From an uncultured Clostridia bacterium (GTDB lineage: Bacteria > Bacillota > Clostridia > UBA1381), in contig CAKSPW010000049.1 in NCBI GenBank assembly GCA_934486495.1, forward strand, positions 1 to 17,528: a stretch of 17,528 bases of DNA, read 5' to 3'. Position 1 is the first letter of the stretch. Each line of letters starts with the position of its first letter. A program made the translations under genes and the position numbers. Shown one piece after another: positions 1 to 8,311 of the stretch. Below the pieces are notes generated by a model. That model worked only from the letters and a program-made list of their open reading frames with translations, made no database searches and was not told the DNA's origin.

Positions 1-312
1 TCAAAGCCTGTGTTGGCGACCGTTTCGCTGTTTGTGTTCCTTAATTCGTGGAATGACTGGAATACGGCGCTTATATACATAACAAACGAAAAGCTGTACA
101 GTCTGCAATATCTTCTTCAGTCGATAATGGAAAATATAAATCAGCTTAAGCAAAATCAAATGGCGGCAAGTATGTCGAATATGAAGGATATACCGGCAGA
201 AACCGTCAGAATGGCTATGGCAATTGTTGCCGCCGGGCCTGCGCTTTTGGTGTTCCCGTTCTTCCAAAAATACTTTGTTAAGGGACTTACGGTAGGATCG
301 GTTAAGGGCTGA
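1..312 (+). CDS. Sugar ABC transporter permease, LplC/YtcP type (3' part only)
   Basis: This is the C-terminal ~103 residues of an integral membrane permease of a CUT1-type carbohydrate ABC transporter; the reading frame is already open at base 1 and ends at a TGA. The fragment starts within a hydrophobic segment (VSLFVFLNSWNDWNTALIYI), continues with LYSLQYLLQ, then IPAETVRMAMAIVAAGPALL, and ends with FFQKYFVKGLTVGSVKG. The ending FFQKYFVKGLTxGxVKG and the (I)P-E-VRMA motif are typical of the LplC/YtcP branch of MalG-like permeases, which is often tied to complex-glycan or uronide uptake. The cytoplasmic EAA loop and most membrane segments lie upstream of the window. A family-2 glycosidase follows after 40 bases, so the transporter probably delivers the substrate of that enzyme. 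The family call is firm; the substrate is unknown. Confidence 0.9.
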   Translation, partial: SKPVLATVSLFVFLNSWNDWNTALIYITNEKLYSLQYLLQSIMENINQLKQNQMAASMSNMKDIPAETVRMAMAIVAAGPALLVFPFFQKYFVKGLTVGSVKG

Positions 313-352
313 TATGTTGATTACATCTTTTAAGTATTTATAGAGGTTTAAA

Positions 353-3166
353 ATGGATAAATTTGCAGATATAGCCGCAAACGGTATAGGCGGCAGAATG
401 GATTTGCTTTCGGAACAGTTACCCGCAAAGCATGAAAAATCGGAATGTATATTGACGGAGAATATTTCGCCGATAAAAAAATCCGTAAAAAAGAGCAGTA
501 CGAGAGATGAGCTTTATCGGGAGCTTGATTTACTGAAAGAAAAAATGAAGCCGTTTCTCGAAAATCATGCCCCAAAGGCAAAATCATATAAAAAGAGATT
601 ATATATAGAGAAGTTTTTGCTAAACGGGGAAAGAACCGTCAAAATTCCGTACTACTGCGGTCCTGTCGGATATAACAAGGACGTTTATGAGGCTGATTTT
701 AATATCGAAAAGCATGACGATAAGACATATTTTATATGCTTTAAGGGTGCGGATTACTATGCTGTTGTTTATATAAACGGGGTTTGCGTCGGAGTTCACG
801 AGGGATTTTTTTCACCGTTTGAATTTGACATGACGAGTGTTGTGTCAAGCGGTATTAATCACTTGAAAATTGAACTCTATAACGACCATATTTATATGGG
901 CAATGCTCCGGACGGCAGTGAAGATATAGAGGGTGATAAGCTTTATGCGGCGACAGGACCGGGATGGGACGACGCTGCTGTCGGCTGGCATCATTGCCCG
1001 GCAGGGTCGGGACTTTTTGATAAGGTGTATGTTGAACAAAGGAGTTCTTTGCATATAACCGATATGTTTGTGCGTCCGATTGCCGAGAAAAACTCGGCAC
1101 AGCTGTATATTGAAGTAAACAGCTGCGGATATGAAAAGAGAGAAGTGCAAATAAAGTATTCTCTTTACGGACAAAATTTTAATGAAGTTGTTTTTGAAAA
1201 TGCAATTTATACACCGAGCACCGTTAAAACCGTAGGTATGGGCGACAGTCTTACCGAGGCTGATGTGAAGGCGGAGCTTGGCTGTCAAACTCCGATGTAT
1301 GTGCTGAAAGGAAAAAACGTATTTAAAATAGAGTTTCCCGTTGAAAATCCTGTTCTTTGGAAGACGGACAAACCGTTTTTGTATCAAATTCAAGCGGAGC
1401 TTCTGTCAGACGGCACTACGGAGGATTTTGCTGTTTCAAGCTTCGGCATGAGAAGCTTTACGCAGGATACAGCCTCCGAGAAAAAAGGAATGTTTTATTT
1501 AAACGGCAAAAAAATTCGTCTGCGCGGTGCAAATACAATGGGTTTTGAACAGCAGGACGTAATGAGGGGCGATATCGGACAGCTGATTGATGATATTTTG
1601 CTCGCAAAGCTTTGTAACATGAATTTCTTAAGACTCACCCAAAGACCTGTTCAGGACGAGATTTATGAATATTGTGATAAGCTTGGTCTTATGACGCAGA
1701 CTGATTTGCCGCTTTTCGGCTGTATGAGAAGAACAAAGGTTGCGGAGGGCGTAAGACAGGCAGAGAAAATGGAACGTATTGTAAGAAAGCATCCGTGTAA
1801 TGTTTTAATTACTTATATAAACGAGCCGTTTCCGAACGCAAATAATGAACCGCACAGACATCTCACGCGCGGCGAACTTGAAGATTTCTTTAAAATGTGT
1901 GATTTGGCTGTAAAAATTCAGAATCCCGACAGAGTAATAAAGCATATAGACGGCGACTACGATCCTCCGACGGACGGACTTCCGGACAATCACTGTTATC
2001 CGATGTGGTATAACGGCCATGGTATTGATGTGGGAATGCTTAATAAAGGCTATTGGCTTCCGATTAAGGATAATTGGTATTGCGGCTGCGGAGAATACGG
2101 TGCCGAGGGGCTTGATTACTGTGATATTATGCGTGAGATGTATCCGAAAGAATGGATTCGCGAGCCGTTTGACCCTAAAAATATAGTAAGAGCGCAAACG
2201 GCGGATTTTCACAGATTTTTCTATGACAGTCAAGATGATATGGAGTCGTGGGTAAGGGAAAGTCAGGAGCATCAGCGTTTTGCAACGAGGTTTATGACGG
2301 AGGCGTTCAGGCGCAACGATAATATGGTATCGAGTGCAATTCACTTGTTTATTGACGCATGGCCGAGCGGATGGATGAAAACGATTATGGATTGCCGCAG
2401 AAATCCGAAGCCGGCATATTTTGCATACCGTGACGCACTTTCACCTGTTTTGCTAAGCTTAAGAACAGATAGATTTACGTATTATTCCGGCGAAAAAATA
2501 AGCGTGGAATGCTTTATATGCAACGATACGAATGAAGAAAAGGAATGCATTGTTTCATATGAGCTGTACGACGGTGAAAAATGTCTGCTTTCGGGAAGCT
2601 CAAGTGCCGTACTTTGTGATTGCAGTGCGAAATATTGCGGCGAGGCGGTTTTTGACGCACCCTGCGTGAAGGAAAGAAGTGTATACACTTTGCGTGCCGT
2701 TTTGTCGGACGGTGAAAGTGTTATAAGCGAAAACAGCATTAATATTGAAGTATTTGCCGATGTTTCGGTGGTTCAAAACGATAATGTGATTATAATAAAT
2801 CCCGATGTAGGGGAGCATATTATTGCCGGAGAAAAGGTTACGGTTAAAAACTGCGGTATGCTGCCGGTTCATTTTGTTTCAAGAAAAACGGGACACAGAT
2901 TTGTCGAAGGTTTTAAGGAAAAGGATTTTTCGTATTGGTATGACAAATCATGCGATATGATAACACCGATTGCGGACAAAACTTTTACCGCAAGCGGATT
3001 TTCACCTGTTTTAATTAGTAAAAACAAGGATGAGAACGGAAGCTGGTCGGATGCGCTTGTGTGCGCCGAAAAGGAATATGAAGGCAAGAGATATGTTATC
3101 TGTACGGCGGATTTAAGATGTGAAAACCCTGTTGCCAAGTATTTCTTAAAAAGAATAAACGAATAG
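353..3166 (+). CDS. Glycoside hydrolase family 2 (beta-galactosidase/beta-glucuronidase-like)
   Basis: A 937-residue retaining glycosidase that should cleave beta-linked sugars from imported oligosaccharides or glycosides. There is no signal peptide, so it is probably cytoplasmic. Visible order: a charged N-terminal extension (~1-85); a jelly-roll sugar-binding domain (~85-235, e.g. YYCGPVGYNKDVYEADF and VYINGVCVGVHEGFFSPFEF); an Ig-like domain (~235-370, ending FGMRSF); a TIM barrel from ~375 (FYLNGKKIRLRGAN) to ~690 (NPKPAYFAYRDALSP); and C-terminal beta-sandwich domains to 937. The predicted acid/base is Glu491 in YINEP and the nucleophile Glu581 in CGEYGAEG. The 90-residue gap is close to that in GH2 beta-glucuronidases. 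The start is the ATG after AGAGG (342-346); a second in-frame ATG lies at codon 16. It is the last gene of the permease operon and is followed by a terminator. Exact sugar specificity cannot be read from the sequence. Confidence 0.92.
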   Translation: MDKFADIAANGIGGRMDLLSEQLPAKHEKSECILTENISPIKKSVKKSSTRDELYRELDLLKEKMKPFLENHAPKAKSYKKRLYIEKFLLNGERTVKIPYYCGPVGYNKDVYEADFNIEKHDDKTYFICFKGADYYAVVYINGVCVGVHEGFFSPFEFDMTSVVSSGINHLKIELYNDHIYMGNAPDGSEDIEGDKLYAATGPGWDDAAVGWHHCPAGSGLFDKVYVEQRSSLHITDMFVRPIAEKNSAQLYIEVNSCGYEKREVQIKYSLYGQNFNEVVFENAIYTPSTVKTVGMGDSLTEADVKAELGCQTPMYVLKGKNVFKIEFPVENPVLWKTDKPFLYQIQAELLSDGTTEDFAVSSFGMRSFTQDTASEKKGMFYLNGKKIRLRGANTMGFEQQDVMRGDIGQLIDDILLAKLCNMNFLRLTQRPVQDEIYEYCDKLGLMTQTDLPLFGCMRRTKVAEGVRQAEKMERIVRKHPCNVLITYINEPFPNANNEPHRHLTRGELEDFFKMCDLAVKIQNPDRVIKHIDGDYDPPTDGLPDNHCYPMWYNGHGIDVGMLNKGYWLPIKDNWYCGCGEYGAEGLDYCDIMREMYPKEWIREPFDPKNIVRAQTADFHRFFYDSQDDMESWVRESQEHQRFATRFMTEAFRRNDNMVSSAIHLFIDAWPSGWMKTIMDCRRNPKPAYFAYRDALSPVLLSLRTDRFTYYSGEKISVECFICNDTNEEKECIVSYELYDGEKCLLSGSSSAVLCDCSAKYCGEAVFDAPCVKERSVYTLRAVLSDGESVISENSINIEVFADVSVVQNDNVIIINPDVGEHIIAGEKVTVKNCGMLPVHFVSRKTGHRFVEGFKEKDFSYWYDKSCDMITPIADKTFTASGFSPVLISKNKDENGSWSDALVCAEKEYEGKRYVICTADLRCENPVAKYFLKRINE

Positions 3167-3171
3167 AATAA

Positions 3172-3205
3172 TTCCCCTTGCGGTGCTGCTGTGAGGGGAG
3201 TTTTC
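3172..3205 (+). terminator. Rho-independent terminator after the GH2 gene
   Basis: The inverted repeat TCCCCT (3173-3178) / AGGGGA (3194-3199), extendable by G-T pairs, has a 15-base loop and is followed by TTTTCT. It lies 6 bases past the GH2 stop codon and closes the permease-GH2 operon. The stem is short but GC-rich. Confidence 0.75.
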
Positions 3206-3294
3206 TGCATTTGCAAATTCGGGAGCATTATAAGATTGCGGGTATACTGCGCTGCCGGAATATATTGGATTTGAAAAAATCAAAAAGTTTTCTC

Positions 3295-3323
3295 TTGACA
3301 AATTAAAAGTCTTTTGTTATAAT
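3295..3323 (+). promoter_or_regulatory. Consensus sigma-A promoter of the membrane AraC regulator
   Basis: A perfect -35 box TTGACA (3295-3300) is separated by 17 bases from a perfect -10 box TATAAT (3318-3323). Transcription should start near 3330, giving a ~70-nt leader before the regulator gene. With full consensus in both boxes it should not need an activator, so any control is likely to be repression or post-translational. Confidence 0.85.
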
Positions 3324-3347
3324 ATTTATTGGTTAAACGATTTAGCA

Positions 3348-3367
3348 ATTGTGATTTCGTACACAAT
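3348..3367. promoter_or_regulatory. Inverted repeat in the regulator leader, possible operator or hairpin
   Basis: ATTGTG (3348-3353) and CACAAT (3362-3367) form a 6-bp inverted repeat with an 8-base spacer. It sits just downstream of the predicted transcription start and is flanked by two copies of GATTTAG (3339-3345 and 3368-3374). The position suits a repressor or autoregulatory site, but the arms are short and A/T-rich, so chance is possible. Confidence 0.3.
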
Positions 3368-3403
3368 GATTTAGTAAATGATTATTGAAAGGATGTGCAG
3401 GCT

Positions 3404-5683
3404 TTGAAGGGCTTATGGCGTAAAAATGAATTTAAAGATTCTTTTTTTTTGAAAATATGTGTTCAAATGTCAATTCCGACTCTTTGTATGCTGATATTCC
3501 TTTTCTTTATAACATTATCATATCAAAATAAATATGAGGAAACAATAAAAAACGGTTATCTCGGTCAGCTTAAAACAGCGTGTGTTCAAAGCGAAACGAA
3601 TATACAAAATGTAAAGTCGAATGTAAATATTCTGGCAAATATGGAGGAGCTTGTGCCGATGAAAACTTTTCCGAGGATTATAACGGGAAGCTCTGCACTC
3701 AAGGCAAGCAGTATTTTGTCGCAAATACAAAAAGCAAATCCGCTTATAGATAACATTTACATATATAACCGCAAAGCCTCTGCGGTATATTCAAACGACG
3801 GGACTTTTCATGCAACAACGTTTTTTACAACGCATTACCGATATGTGCAATATTCAAAATTGATTTGGGATGAGCTTTTTGTTGACGACAACGGGGAGAA
3901 GACGCTGTATCCTACCATAGTAAACAGCTCTAATAAACAAAAAAATATAATTCCTATGGCGTTTTCTTACAAGGGTGACAATTACGATTACCTGATTGTG
4001 GCTAATATAGACCTAAGCTCCGTAAACGAAACGGTATCATCGTCCAAGATTACAAGCAGCGGCAATTTTTTGATACTTAACAGAGAGAACGGAAATATAT
4101 TCGGTGATACGGGTGAGTTTTCTGCGACTGTCGGCAGTGAGCTCTATTCCGTGATAGGCGATCGCCTGACCTGCTCTTTTGACTATGAATTTGACGGCGT
4201 TAATTCGCTCGTAATGGCATACACTCCAAAGGGTGAGCAGTTTGCGTATTCTTATTTGGCAATTATCCCTTACTCCGATATCAAGAAAAGCTTTTTCAGA
4301 ATTATGTTTACGCTTGCGCTTTTGGGATTTGCGGTGATTATATTTGTGCTGTTTGCTATTTATATCGGCGCGAAGAGAATTTACTCGCCGATAGAAAGTC
4401 TGACATCAATGTTTGGCGGAAGGGACAGCACGGCGGAAAATCAAAATGCTATCACACAGCTTAATAAGTACATTGAGGAAACGCTGAAAACAAACTCGTC
4501 TTTAGATGATAAATACAAACAAATATTGCCTCTTGCAAAGGAGCGCTATATTATTAACTATATTAATTCAAATGACAGATACGACTGCGATGATGACAGC
4601 ACGGATATACCGGTTGATTTTAAGCATGATTATTTTTGTTCAATCGTAATCAAGCTGCAGCCTACGGAAAGCTTTTATAATCTGTATAACAGTGCGGAAT
4701 ATAATGCGATAAAAACAGGACTTCACGATATAGTAAAAACCGAGTTTTCGGAAAAGTATAACACGTATATAATCCCGAGTGAGGTTGACACACTGTATCT
4801 TCTTTTGAATATTGACAGCCCCGATTGCAAGGATGATATAAATGATATTATAAATAAGTTTTATGGGATTATGAACTATGACAAGCAGTACATAACCATA
4901 AAAATAGGTGTGGGGAATATATACAAAAATCTGTCGGGACTTAAAAAATCTCATCAGGAGGCTATAAAGTCAATTACCGGCATAGTCGGCATATCACATA
5001 TAAAGATAAACAATGACTCCGGCGGCAAGTTTAAAAGATATATTATGACAATAAACGATGAGGACTTGCTTTACAATCAGCTTATTTTGTGCCAGCAGGA
5101 AAAGGCTGAGGAAACAATAAACAGCATTGTCAAAAAGAATGTGGAGCAAAATGTTGACGATTCCGAGATAGTGCAGCTGTATGTTCAGATTTTAAACATA
5201 GTGTTTAAGGTTATGCAGATTAAAAAAATTGATTACGATACCGAAAATCAAGGTGCTTTTCAGATTATTTCGGAAATAATTAAAAATCCGATTTCTGAAA
5301 TTCATAACATTACACTCGGCTATATAAAAACGCTTGATAATGCAAATGCAAAAACTGTGCGGATAGATATAGAGTCTATTGTGGAATATATTAAGGAAAA
5401 CAGTAACACGGATATAGGACTTGATATGGTTGCGGATGAATTTAATACAACTCCGAAATATATTTCAAGACTTATAAAAGAAAAGCTCGGAGTTAATTTT
5501 ACCGATTATATTTCGGGACTTAAGATAGCAAATGCAAAAAGTCTTCTTGCTACTACGGATAAGACTATAAATGAAATATGTACCGAATGCGGATTTAACA
5601 GTAACAGCACATTTATAAGAAACTTTAAAAAGGTTGTCGGCATAACGCCAACCGAATACAGAAAGATAAAGAAAAAGATATGA
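3404..5683 (+). CDS. Membrane-anchored AraC-family regulator with extracytoplasmic sensor domain
   Basis: A one-component regulator of ~759 residues. A first membrane segment (~18-40, MSIPTLCMLIFLFFITLSY) and a second (~296-321, FTLALLGFAVIIFVLFAIYI) bracket ~255 residues outside the membrane, probably a Cache-like ligand-binding domain. A long cytoplasmic region (~322-655) leads to an AraC/XylS double helix-turn-helix at ~657-757 (ISRLIKEKLGVNFTDYI, then EICTECGFNSNSTFIRNFKK and GITPTEYRKIKK). No receiver or kinase domain is visible. It probably reads an extracellular sugar signal and activates nearby transport genes. Start choice: a GTG at 3395 is only two bases from AAAGG, whereas the TTG at 3404 lies 10 bases after AAAGGA (3388-3393), so I prefer 3404. 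The gene is monocistronic, with its own promoter and terminator. Family and topology are confident; the ligand and targets are inferred. Confidence 0.9.
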   Translation: MKGLWRKNEFKDSFFLKICVQMSIPTLCMLIFLFFITLSYQNKYEETIKNGYLGQLKTACVQSETNIQNVKSNVNILANMEELVPMKTFPRIITGSSALKASSILSQIQKANPLIDNIYIYNRKASAVYSNDGTFHATTFFTTHYRYVQYSKLIWDELFVDDNGEKTLYPTIVNSSNKQKNIIPMAFSYKGDNYDYLIVANIDLSSVNETVSSSKITSSGNFLILNRENGNIFGDTGEFSATVGSELYSVIGDRLTCSFDYEFDGVNSLVMAYTPKGEQFAYSYLAIIPYSDIKKSFFRIMFTLALLGFAVIIFVLFAIYIGAKRIYSPIESLTSMFGGRDSTAENQNAITQLNKYIEETLKTNSSLDDKYKQILPLAKERYIINYINSNDRYDCDDDSTDIPVDFKHDYFCSIVIKLQPTESFYNLYNSAEYNAIKTGLHDIVKTEFSEKYNTYIIPSEVDTLYLLLNIDSPDCKDDINDIINKFYGIMNYDKQYITIKIGVGNIYKNLSGLKKSHQEAIKSITGIVGISHIKINNDSGGKFKRYIMTINDEDLLYNQLILCQQEKAEETINSIVKKNVEQNVDDSEIVQLYVQILNIVFKVMQIKKIDYDTENQGAFQIISEIIKNPISEIHNITLGYIKTLDNANAKTVRIDIESIVEYIKENSNTDIGLDMVADEFNTTPKYISRLIKEKLGVNFTDYISGLKIANAKSLLATTDKTINEICTECGFNSNSTFIRNFKKVVGITPTEYRKIKKKI

Positions 5684-5691
5684 TTAAAAAG

Positions 5692-5756
5692 GATTGCAAT
5701 AAAAGTGCGCCGAAAGAAGATACAAACGGCAGCTTTTAAGGGCAATCTTTTTTTTT
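5692..5756 (+). terminator. Long imperfect hairpin terminator after the AraC regulator
   Basis: GATTGC (5692-5697) pairs with GCAATC (5742-5747). Inside it TAAAAG pairs with CTTTTA and GCCG with CGGC, with small bulges. Nine consecutive T follow (5748-5756). It begins just past the stop codon of the regulator gene. Confidence 0.85.
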
Positions 5757-6029
5757 GTGCTCCGAAATATGACAAATCGGATAATATTTTATCTGTCAGG
5801 TGATATATGTGAAGTGGAAAAATGAAAACAATCAAAATTCACATGCATTTATTCTTTTTGCTATGTTTCGTAAAAACAGAATTATCAAAAAAGCCGTACG
5901 GGAAACGTTTTTATGATTTTTAACTTAAAATTAAGGGTAGATTTACTGAAAACAAAAGCGATGCAGTTGAATTTATGATAAAATGTATCAAGTCCCGGAT
6001 TTAATTCGCCGATAGATATTACAAAAGTA
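5757..6029. other. Non-coding spacer upstream of the CUT1 permease promoter
   Basis: No credible gene is seen. A copy of the GAAAAATG box found in the downstream promoter module lies at 5817-5824, followed by AAAACAA. A possible extended -10 element, TGATAAAAT (5976-5984), has no good -35 box. A GGAAACGTTTTTA stretch near 5900 loosely resembles a LacI/CcpA-type site but departs from the cre consensus in three positions. The rest is A/T-rich with no clear structure. Confidence 0.4.
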
Positions 6030-6129
6030 GAAAAATAAAAACAAGTGAAAAATGCATGGCGTAAAAGGGCGAAAAATGAAACAAAGTAGAATAATGCCTA
6101 TGTACAAACACTTTGAAACATGATACTAT
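6030..6129 (+). promoter_or_regulatory. Duplicated promoter module, copy 1 (CUT1 permeases)
   Basis: This block aligns without gaps to 8312-8411; over 6031-6100 I count 62 of 70 identical bases. It carries two GAAAAATG boxes (6047-6054 and 6071-6078) whose starts are 24 bp apart, then a conserved ACAAAGTAGA. A poor -35 (TGTACA, 6101-6106) and an extended -10 (TGA TACTAT, 6121-6129) follow at 17-bp spacing. Identity collapses between -35 and -10 except at the TGn and -10 bases. A weak -35, an extended -10 and upstream direct repeats are typical of an activator-dependent promoter. The membrane AraC protein just upstream is the natural candidate activator; this link is inference. Confidence 0.7.
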
Positions 6130-6182
6130 ATATTCGACCGTTAGAAGGTTTGATAAATCGGCAGAAAGGAAAGAAAGTTATT

Positions 6183-7100
6183 ATGCTAAAAACCACCAAC
6201 AACAAATCACAAAGGATAAAGACGGGAACGAAAGGGTTATTCCTAAGAAATATTTCAGGCTGGCTTCTTATATTGCCTGCGCTGTTTTTGTTTGTGATGA
6301 TTATATGGAGGCCGATTTGCATCGGTATAGAATACTCCTTTTTCAAGCTTCAGGGATTTACCCCGATTGAATTTGTCGGGCTTAAAAACTTCAGAGATGT
6401 TCTCAGTGATACGAATTTTCTGCAAACTTTAAATAATACGTGGAAATATGTGTTCTGGTCACTGGTTATCGGTTTCCCGCTTCCGTTTATTGCGGCAATT
6501 ATGTTAAACGAGATGATACACGGACAAAGCTTTTTTAAAGTTACTACATATCTTCCCGTTGTAATCCCGAGCATTGCTACCTGTCTTATATGGAAGATGA
6601 TTTATATGGACGGCAGCGGCGGACTCCTTAATATGATGAGATACGTCTTCGGACTTGAACCCACGGGATGGCTTTCAAACAAATCGCTTGTCGTTCCGCT
6701 TATTGTTACATCGATGACATGGAACTCATTCGGCAGCACGCTTATAGTTTATCTTGCAATGCTTCAAAGTGTTAATCAGGAGCTTTACGAGGCAACAAGA
6801 TTGGACGGAGCGGGATTTTTCTCAAGAATAAGACACGTATTGTTCCCTCACATGAGAGGTATGCTGCTGCTCATGCTTGTAAGACAGGTTATCGGAATAT
6901 TCCAAATAACCGAACAACCGCTCGCAATGACGGGAGGCGGTCCGAACGGAGCGTCACTGTCGCTGGGACTTACAAACTATTTCTATGCATTTAAGTATGG
7001 TCAGTATGACAAGTCATTGGCTTTGGGTGTTATAACATTTCTTATTCTGATGGTTTTGACATTCATTTATTTCGGACTTGACAGACATTTTGAGGAATAA
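6183..7100 (+). CDS. Sugar ABC transporter permease, MalF/UgpA type (CUT1)
   Basis: A 305-residue inner-membrane permease forming half of the translocation channel for an oligosaccharide transporter. The first membrane helix (GWLLILPALFLFVMIIW) is followed by GLKNFRDVL and about five more hydrophobic segments. The cytoplasmic EAA loop reads LYEATRLDGAGFFSRIRHVL followed by FPHMRG, the site where the ATPase docks. The motif ITEQPLAMTGGGP near residue 250 is typical of MalF/UgpA-type partners. The open frame extends upstream to an ATG at 6120, but that ATG overlaps the promoter -10, so the ATG at 6183, preceded by AAAGGA (6165-6170), is chosen. The second permease follows after 18 bases with its own strong ribosome site. 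No ATPase gene is nearby, as is usual for Firmicutes that share one MsmX-like ATPase among CUT1 systems. Confidence 0.93.
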   Translation: MLKTTNNKSQRIKTGTKGLFLRNISGWLLILPALFLFVMIIWRPICIGIEYSFFKLQGFTPIEFVGLKNFRDVLSDTNFLQTLNNTWKYVFWSLVIGFPLPFIAAIMLNEMIHGQSFFKVTTYLPVVIPSIATCLIWKMIYMDGSGGLLNMMRYVFGLEPTGWLSNKSLVVPLIVTSMTWNSFGSTLIVYLAMLQSVNQELYEATRLDGAGFFSRIRHVLFPHMRGMLLLMLVRQVIGIFQITEQPLAMTGGGPNGASLSLGLTNYFYAFKYGQYDKSLALGVITFLILMVLTFIYFGLDRHFEE

Positions 7101-7118
7101 TACGGGGAGGACTTATAG

Positions 7119-8036
7119 ATGATTGCAAAAAAGAAACAAAAAAAACGTGTAACGTTCGCAACAAAGACAAGCGGATTGCTGAATTTTGCGGATTTGAAGA
7201 AACCGCAGTTTATGATATTATATTGGGTAATGTTTTCGGTGTTGCTTATTTTGAGCCTTATATGTATTCTTCCGACTATTTGGGTAGGATTGTCGGGATT
7301 TAAGGAAGCAAGCGAAATGTATTCCATTCCTCCGACTTTTCTTCCGTCAAGCTTTCATATCGGGAAGGTTGCCAATGTTTGTAAGAAGGTTAATGTTGTT
7401 AGGTATTTTTCAAACTCAGTGATGCTGATTTTAGGTTGTTTGGCATTTGATATTCTTGTGAACGGTTTGGCAGGATATGTACTTTCACGTATAAAGCCGA
7501 TGGGCTCAAAGCTGATTGAAACTTTGGTATTTTGGTCAATGCTTTTGCCGGGCATAAGCATGGTACCGCTTTATATGACGTTTGTTGATGTACCGTTGAT
7601 TCATATAAATATGGTAGGCAGCTATATTCCTATATGGATTATGGCAGGAGCGAATGCTTTTAACGTGTTGCTGTTTAGAAACTTTTTCAACGGTATACCA
7701 ATGTCGTACTTAGAGGCAGCAAAAATTGACGGTTGTTCGGATATGGGAATATTCGCAAGAATTATTCTTCCGCTTTCAAAGCCGATAATAATGGTTGTTA
7801 CGATTTTCAGTATTACGGGAACTTGGGGTAACTTCATGTGGCCGTATTTGATTCTCGGCAATACAAACTTAGAGCCTGTTGCGGTAATGCTTTACAGACT
7901 TGCACAAATGTCGTTCCTTATGGATAATGAATATATGCTTTTGCTTATGATTTCAATTGTACCAATGATTATCATGTATGCAATTTTCTCAAAGCAGATT
8001 ATGGGTGGACTTAACATGAGCGGACTTAAAGGATAA
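7119..8036 (+). CDS. Sugar ABC transporter permease, MalG type (CUT1)
   Basis: A 305-residue partner of the preceding permease. It has a basic, cytoplasmic N-terminus (MIAKKKQKKRVTF), a first membrane helix (~32-54) ending in the family pattern PTIWVGLSGFKEASE, and about five further helices. The EAA loop reads SYLEAAKIDGCSDMGIFARI followed by ILPLSKP, which is the canonical MalG form. The C-terminus SKQIMGGLNMSGLKG matches the usual KGLxxGAxKG ending. The ATG is preceded by GGGGAGG (7104-7110) at 8-base spacing. It is co-transcribed with the gene before it. The solute-binding gene of the system lies 660 bases downstream behind a second copy of the same promoter, and no convincing terminator is visible in between. 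Confidence 0.93.
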   Translation: MIAKKKQKKRVTFATKTSGLLNFADLKKPQFMILYWVMFSVLLILSLICILPTIWVGLSGFKEASEMYSIPPTFLPSSFHIGKVANVCKKVNVVRYFSNSVMLILGCLAFDILVNGLAGYVLSRIKPMGSKLIETLVFWSMLLPGISMVPLYMTFVDVPLIHINMVGSYIPIWIMAGANAFNVLLFRNFFNGIPMSYLEAAKIDGCSDMGIFARIILPLSKPIIMVVTIFSITGTWGNFMWPYLILGNTNLEPVAVMLYRLAQMSFLMDNEYMLLLMISIVPMIIMYAIFSKQIMGGLNMSGLKG

Positions 8037-8311
8037 TAATATTAACATAAGGAAGAAACAGTTATAGACATGAAAAAATGATATTTGCAGCACTTCTTGA
8101 TTCCGAGTGAAAGCGCAAATGGCTTTGATGAAATAATAAGAATGCAAGGTGATTGGAAAACGGATTTAAATTTTTAAAATGTAGTTTTATCGAAAGGTAA
8201 AAATATAAAAAGCAACGTCATTTTTACAAGCCTTGATAAAAAAAGTTTTATTTACATACGCCGGACAAAACGTTTTAAGCCGATTTTTAAGCAAATAGCG
8301 TGCTTGAAGTG
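8037..8311. other. Non-coding spacer between permeases and SBP promoter
   Basis: No credible gene is seen. After the permease stop there is AAGGAAG (8049-8055) and an ATG AAA AAA TGA miniature frame (8070-8081), with an overlapping 10-codon frame MIFAALLDSE (8078-8110). This could be the relic of an SBP signal peptide but is too short to claim. There is no obvious terminator, so read-through from the permeases into the SBP leader is possible. Confidence 0.35.

Noticed and set aside
845..1393. 182-codon minus-strand open frame inside the GH2 gene
   Set aside because: It is fully antisense to a well-supported enzyme and has a Cys/His/Arg/Ile-rich shadow composition without a recognisable domain. 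The same holds for other antisense frames, e.g. 1805-2344 and 14171-14593.
3393..3407. Four-codon frame ATG TGC AGG CTT TGA just before the membrane regulator as a leader peptide
   Set aside because: It would start one base after AAAGG, too close for good initiation, and has no regulatory codon pattern.
6120..6182. Upstream ATG that would lengthen the first CUT1 permease by 21 residues
   Set aside because: It overlaps the extended -10 element, so it would lie upstream of the transcript, and the added residues do not resemble the family.
8070..8110. Mini frames ATG AAA AAA TGA and MIFAALLDSE as a relic of an older SBP gene
   Set aside because: The similarity to a signal peptide covers only a few residues and nothing further downstream resembles an SBP, so it was left as a remark.
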